Below, one piece after another: positions 7,001-8,675 of a DNA stretch of 8,675 nt; position 1 is the first letter of the stretch, and each line of letters opens with the position of its first letter. Origin of the DNA: a bacterium (lineage in GTDB: Bacteria > UBP18 > UBA7526); NCBI GenBank assembly GCA_011049955.1, contig DRGV01000100.1, positions 1-8,675 of the forward strand. The letters run 5' to 3'. Under the pieces are notes generated by a model, which made no database searches, was not told the origin of the DNA, and was given only the letters and a program-made list of their open reading frames with translations. A program made the position numbers and the translations under genes.

Positions 7001-7232
7001 TTGGTTAGTAGTTAGGACGGCAACTTCGTTGCCTTTAGCAGTTGGTTTGTTGGTTTAATAGTTAAATGGTTTTATGGTTAAAACTATCAAACAATCGAAC
7101 CATTAAACTATCGAACTATTATAGACTATCCAACCATACAACTATCTAACTATCCAATTAATCAACTAACAGCTAAAGCAAACGGAGTGAGCATGCTAAC
7201 CAACTAATAAACTAACAACTAATTATGTCAGA
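7001..7232. repeat. AACTATC-type inverted word-repeat tract upstream of mgtE
   Basis: This gap has no gene. It is built from degenerate 8-10 bp words: GGTTAGTAGTTAG, GTTGGTTTG and TGGTTTAATAGTTAAATGG on the left, and the complementary AACCATTAAACTATCG, AACTATCTAACTATCC and CTAACCAACTAATAAACTAAC on the right. Nested complementary pairs support one large imperfect palindrome centred near 7085-7105: TTGGTTAG (7001-7008) with CTAACCAA (7196-7203); CTTTAGCAGTTGGTT (7033-7047) with AACTAACAGCTAAAG (7164-7178), 13 of 15 complementary; and ATAGTTAAATGGTT with AACCATTAAACTAT nearer the centre. A short GC hairpin, GGCAAC-TTC-GTTGCC, sits at 7019-7033. The tract ends about 8 bases before the mgtE Shine-Dalgarno sequence. 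Confidence 0.7.
7019..7033. repeat. Perfect 6-bp hairpin inside the mgtE leader tract
   Basis: The arms GGCAAC (7019-7024) and GTTGCC (7028-7033) are perfect complements around a TTC loop. It sits 38 bases upstream of the mgtE ATG, inside the AACTATC tract. No run of T follows on the minus strand, so it does not read as an intrinsic terminator. It may be an ordinary part of the repeat element. Confidence 0.6.
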
Positions 7233-7243
7233 CTGTTGTTTGA

Positions 7244-7597
7244 TTAAACTTTGATCTTTTCTGCCAAATCAGCAACTAGGGGGATTTTGAACTTCTCTTC
7301 CCCTAAGGATTTGATGGCCCCCATTACCATACCAATAAGGGTTGGTATTAGGATTAAAATCCCTAAAAACCAGGCATCACGAATGACGAAGGTGAGGATA
7401 TATCCCAGAATGAAGAAACCGGTTAATATCGCTCCCTGCTTAGCGTGGAATAGGGTAAACCTATTCTCCTTTGCTGCAAAGAGAAAGATTAACCCAATAA
7501 TCGGGATATAACTCAAAGCAGCAAAGACCTTTCCCTCTTCAATCTCCTTTCCCTTCTCATCTTTCTTCTTTTTTTCTTGCTTCGCTCTTTTTGCCAT
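7244..7597 (-). CDS. DUF4870-type small membrane protein
   Basis: A 117-residue inner-membrane protein of unknown function. A highly charged Lys/Glu-rich cytoplasmic N-terminus (1-23) is followed by three probable membrane helices (about 24-42, 54-72, 77-97). The loop motif ENRFTLFHAKQG (44-55) and the C-terminal KFKIPLVADLAEKI (103-116) are what I associate with DUF4870 (Tic20-like fold family); the assignment is by motif memory. The start chosen is ATG 7595-7597 because AAAGGAGG (7603-7610) lies five bases upstream. The frame is open for 17 more codons to an ATG at 7646-7648, but that extension translates the CACGGAT repeat tract and would place the ribosome binding site inside the gene. 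It is co-oriented with the DUF4190-type gene upstream and mgtE downstream. Confidence 0.88.
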   Translation of the reverse strand: MAKRAKQEKKKKDEKGKEIEEGKVFAALSYIPIIGLIFLFAAKENRFTLFHAKQGAILTGFFILGYILTFVIRDAWFLGILILIPTLIGMVMGAIKSLGEEKFKIPLVADLAEKIKV

Positions 7598-7602
7598 AGA
7601 TA

Positions 7603-7610
7603 CCTCCTTT
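7603..7610 (-). promoter_or_regulatory. Shine-Dalgarno sequence deciding the DUF4870-type start
   Basis: On the minus strand it reads AAAGGAGG and ends five bases before ATG 7595-7597. It rules in favour of the shorter protein over the start at 7646-7648, whose extra codons come from repeat DNA. Confidence 0.8.
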
Positions 7611-7613
7611 AAT

Positions 7614-7695
7614 ACACGGATAATTACAGATTTTTTACGGATGATCACAGATTAAATCCGTGCTAATCCGTGTTGTTATCCGTGCTAATCCGTGT
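7614..7695. repeat. CACGGAT/ATCCGTG palindromic word-repeat tract
   Basis: The left arm (7614-7653) holds ACACGGAT, TACAGAT, TACGGAT and CACAGATT. The right arm (7654-7695) holds four copies of ATCCGTG at about 10-12 bp spacing. The reverse complement of the right arm aligns to the left arm over about 40 bases with one gap, all words in register, so the tract is one imperfect inverted repeat. It fills the gap between the DUF4190-type stop codon (7700-7702) and the DUF4870-type Shine-Dalgarno sequence. The same half-element recurs at 3602-3659 in the opposite orientation. Word spacing is close to one helical turn. Confidence 0.8.
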
Positions 7696-7699
7696 TTAT

Positions 7700-8044
7700 T
7701 TATCGGGGAATGGGAATCTGGCCACTCTTCAACGCAGCAGCAATTGCTGCTAATATAGTAGAGGCAACTGCTCCGAAGAATATAATGAAGAGTACTCCAG
7801 ATATCGCCCCCACGATTCCCGTTGCCATTCCGGCGACAGCAAATCCCCTGCTTTTAGGATCCACCCTTCCCTTAGCAATAGCCCTCAGTTCTACGACTGC
7901 TAAGATGATGGCCACAATTCCCAGGATAAGACCTAATCCGGGAATCATTCCCGGAAGGGGGATGGGAATGAGAAGGGGCAGGCTGCATATTCCCACCACC
8001 ATAGAAGCGATAGACCTGCCGCTAATCCCGGTCTTCTTTACCAT
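7700..8044 (-). CDS. DUF4190-type small membrane protein
   Basis: A 114-residue hydrophobic protein of unknown function. Predicted membrane segments lie at about 12-28, 33-52 and 67-100, with the polar loop RAIAKGRVDPKSRGFAVAGM (54-73) between the second and third. The pattern SIASMVVGI...LGLILGIVAIILAVVELRAI...RGFAVAGMATGIVG is the twofold small-residue pattern I associate with DUF4190. The C-terminus is Pro/Ile-rich (GQIPIPR). ATG 8042-8044 is preferred: the extended Shine-Dalgarno GAGGAGGTGATT ends suitably for it (AGGAGG is nine bases upstream). A TTG two codons earlier (8048-8050) lies only three bases from AGGAGG, too close. It follows hpf across a hairpin-rich gap and precedes the DUF4870-type gene. 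A joint membrane role for the two is only a guess from adjacency. Confidence 0.85.
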   Translation of the reverse strand: MVKKTGISGRSIASMVVGICSLPLLIPIPLPGMIPGLGLILGIVAIILAVVELRAIAKGRVDPKSRGFAVAGMATGIVGAISGVLFIIFFGAVASTILAAIAAALKSGQIPIPR

Positions 8045-8050
8045 CTCCAA

Positions 8051-8060
8051 TCACCTCCTC
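8051..8060 (-). promoter_or_regulatory. Extended Shine-Dalgarno sequence deciding the DUF4190-type start
   Basis: The minus strand reads GAGGAGGTGA, continuing the complement of the 16S rRNA 3' end beyond the core. Its spacing fits ATG 8042-8044, not the in-frame TTG at 8048-8050. Confidence 0.7.
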
Positions 8061-8079
8061 AGACATAGATTCTGGCACC

Positions 8080-8146
8080 CCGACAGGTGTCGGAGTCGGA
8101 TTGATTATCCCAAAGGGATTCCTTTCCCAAGGGGACCGCTTTGCGG
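8080..8146. repeat. Cluster of short GC-rich hairpins upstream of the DUF4190-type gene
   Basis: Four small perfect inverted repeats follow each other: CCGACA/TGTCGG (8080-8093), ATCCC/GGGAT around AAA (8107-8119), TCCC/GGGGA around AA (8125-8135, one arm extended) and CCGC/GCGG around TTT (8136-8146). They occupy the leader of the DUF4190-type gene, about 20-90 bases before its Shine-Dalgarno sequence. No U-run follows on either side in a position expected of an intrinsic terminator. The function is unknown. Confidence 0.55.
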
Positions 8147-8153
8147 CGGGATA

Positions 8154-8177
8154 GATTCGTGTTGATTCGCGTTTATC
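8154..8177. repeat. Short GATTCGTG/GATTCGCG word pair
   Basis: Two 10-bp-phased words, GATTCGTGTT (8154-8163) and GATTCGCGTTT (8164-8174), read on the other strand as CGCGAATC and CACGAATC. The first of these also occurs in the CACGGAT tract upstream of glyS (3643-3650). It may be a remnant of that family next to the hairpin array. Confidence 0.45.
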
Positions 8178-8178
8178 G

Positions 8179-8350
8179 GAACCAGAATGTTTTCTCTCGC
8201 TCTGCTCGCAAAAGATTTTGGTTCTTTCAGAACCAAAGGGCTTCGCTCATTTCATTCGCGAAGGTTGTTTTGGTTTTAATAAATTAAAACCAAAGGACTT
8301 TGTCTCGCTACGCTCGCCAAAGGTTGTTCTGGTTTTTTCAAAACCAGAAC
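8179..8350. repeat. Tandem array of covarying hairpin units downstream of hpf
   Basis: Three units of 50, 54 and 57 bp (8179-8228, 8229-8282, 8283-8339) alternate two kinds of hairpin. Type 1 spans unit junctions: TTTGGTTCT/AGAACCAAA (8217-8237), TTTGGTTTTAAT/ATTAAAACCAAA (8269-8294) and GTTCTGGTTTT/AAAACCAGAAC (8326-8350). All three stems are perfect although their sequences differ. Type 2 lies inside units and carries a CGCTNNGCTCGC-like core: TTTT/AAAA (8190-8213), CTTCGC/GCGAAG (8241-8263) and CTTTG/CAAAG (8298-8322). The last type 1 hairpin overlaps the end of hpf. On the minus strand no T-run follows any stem, so these are not standard terminators. No gene is supported in this gap. Confidence 0.8.
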
Positions 8351-8675
8351 TCAGGCTCGATGAGGCCGTAGTTTCTATCCTTCCTGCGATAGACAACGTT
8401 CACCTGCTCTGTTTGAGGATTAAAGAAAACAAAGAAGTTATAATCCAATAGTTCCATCTGTTCTGCTGCCTCCGACGGGCTCATGGGTTTTATGGCAAAC
8501 CTTTTACTTGAAATAATCTCGTGTTTCTCTTTCCTGATCTCACTTGGGGTAATAACCTTTATTTTGGCCCCGAAGTGTTTTGGCTTATGTCTTCCCTTAT
8601 GAGAAACTATATCTTTGTGTTTTTTTATCTGCCCGGTGACCTTAGCCAGCGCCTCATCGAAAGAGGCATACATAT
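8338..8675 (-). CDS. hpf: Long-form ribosome hibernation promoting factor, N-terminus cut by the window edge
   Basis: Binds the 30S decoding region and dimerises ribosomes into inactive 100S particles during slow growth. Only the C-terminal 111 residues and stop are visible. The end of the S30AE domain is YASFDEALAKVTGQIKKHKD; a basic linker follows; then comes the C-terminal dimerisation domain with SKRFAIKPMSPSEAAEQMEL, FFVFFNPQTEQVNVVYRRKD and NYGLIEPE, the family's characteristic ending. The ATG at 8671-8673 is not the true start, because this Met is the internal one of the usual D-(M/I)-YAS motif and roughly 75-80 residues should precede it beyond the edge. The final codons TTC TGG TTT TGA form one arm of a perfect 11-bp hairpin of the downstream repeat array, so the extra FWF after IEPE appears repeat-derived. 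Confidence 0.93.
   Translation of the reverse strand, partial: MYASFDEALAKVTGQIKKHKDIVSHKGRHKPKHFGAKIKVITPSEIRKEKHEIISSKRFAIKPMSPSEAAEQMELLDYNFFVFFNPQTEQVNVVYRRKDRNYGLIEPEFWF

Noticed and set aside
7692..8165. Plus-strand 157-codon open frame
   Set aside because: It is antisense to the DUF4190-type gene and continues into hairpin DNA; the protein is low in charged residues and unlike any family I know, while the minus strand has a strong ribosome binding site and family pattern.
8179..8350. CRISPR array
   Set aside because: The units are hairpin-rich, differ in sequence, and lack constant direct repeats separated by unrelated spacers; no cas gene is present.
8326..8350. Intrinsic terminator of hpf
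   Set aside because: The stem is mostly A-T and on the minus strand it is followed by AACCTTTGG, not a T-run.
8218..8451. Plus-strand 77-codon open frame
   Set aside because: It translates the hairpin array and the antisense of hpf.

Overview
The window is bacterial. All nine genes lie on the minus strand and read leftward from the right edge, and most have strong AGGAGG-type ribosome binding sites. In reading order they are: hpf (cut by the right edge), a DUF4190-type membrane protein, a DUF4870-type membrane protein, mgtE (magnesium channel), recO (recombination repair), two unrecognised AT-rich genes, glyS (single-chain glycyl-tRNA synthetase) and ppdK (pyruvate, phosphate dikinase, cut by the left edge). 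The conserved genes look like an ordinary chromosomal housekeeping block. The single-chain class II glyS, the presence of ppdK and the repeat-filled gaps would suit an anaerobic or uncultured-phylum bacterium, but no lineage can be fixed from this window.

Layout, right to left: 8338-8675 is the C-terminal part of long-form ribosome hibernation factor. 8045-8337 is a hairpin-rich gap. 7700-8044 and 7244-7597 are two small multi-spanning membrane proteins separated by a palindromic tract of CACGGAT-type words. 6982-7243 is a gap made largely of AACTATC-type words in inverted arrangement. mgtE (5626-6981) and recO (4911-5624) are one base apart and probably translationally coupled. 3808-4793 holds two small genes with much lower GC than their neighbours, which look like an accessory insertion between recO and glyS. 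glyS (2272-3582) and ppdK (1-2123) follow.

The most unusual aspect is what fills the gaps. Almost every gap contains a tract of short (about 7-12 bp) degenerate words, often laid out as a long imperfect palindrome. At least four word families are present: CACGGAT, ACCCGTT, AACTATC, and a GGTTYT / GCTCGC hairpin array. The tracts usually start at or inside the stop codon of one gene and end a few bases before the Shine-Dalgarno sequence of the next. In the hpf-DUF4190 gap, three consecutive units of about 50-57 bp have arms that differ in sequence from unit to unit yet stay perfectly complementary, so the pairing is maintained while the sequence drifts. I recognise no named element here. No tRNA, rRNA, CRISPR array, transposase gene or convincing intrinsic terminator was found.
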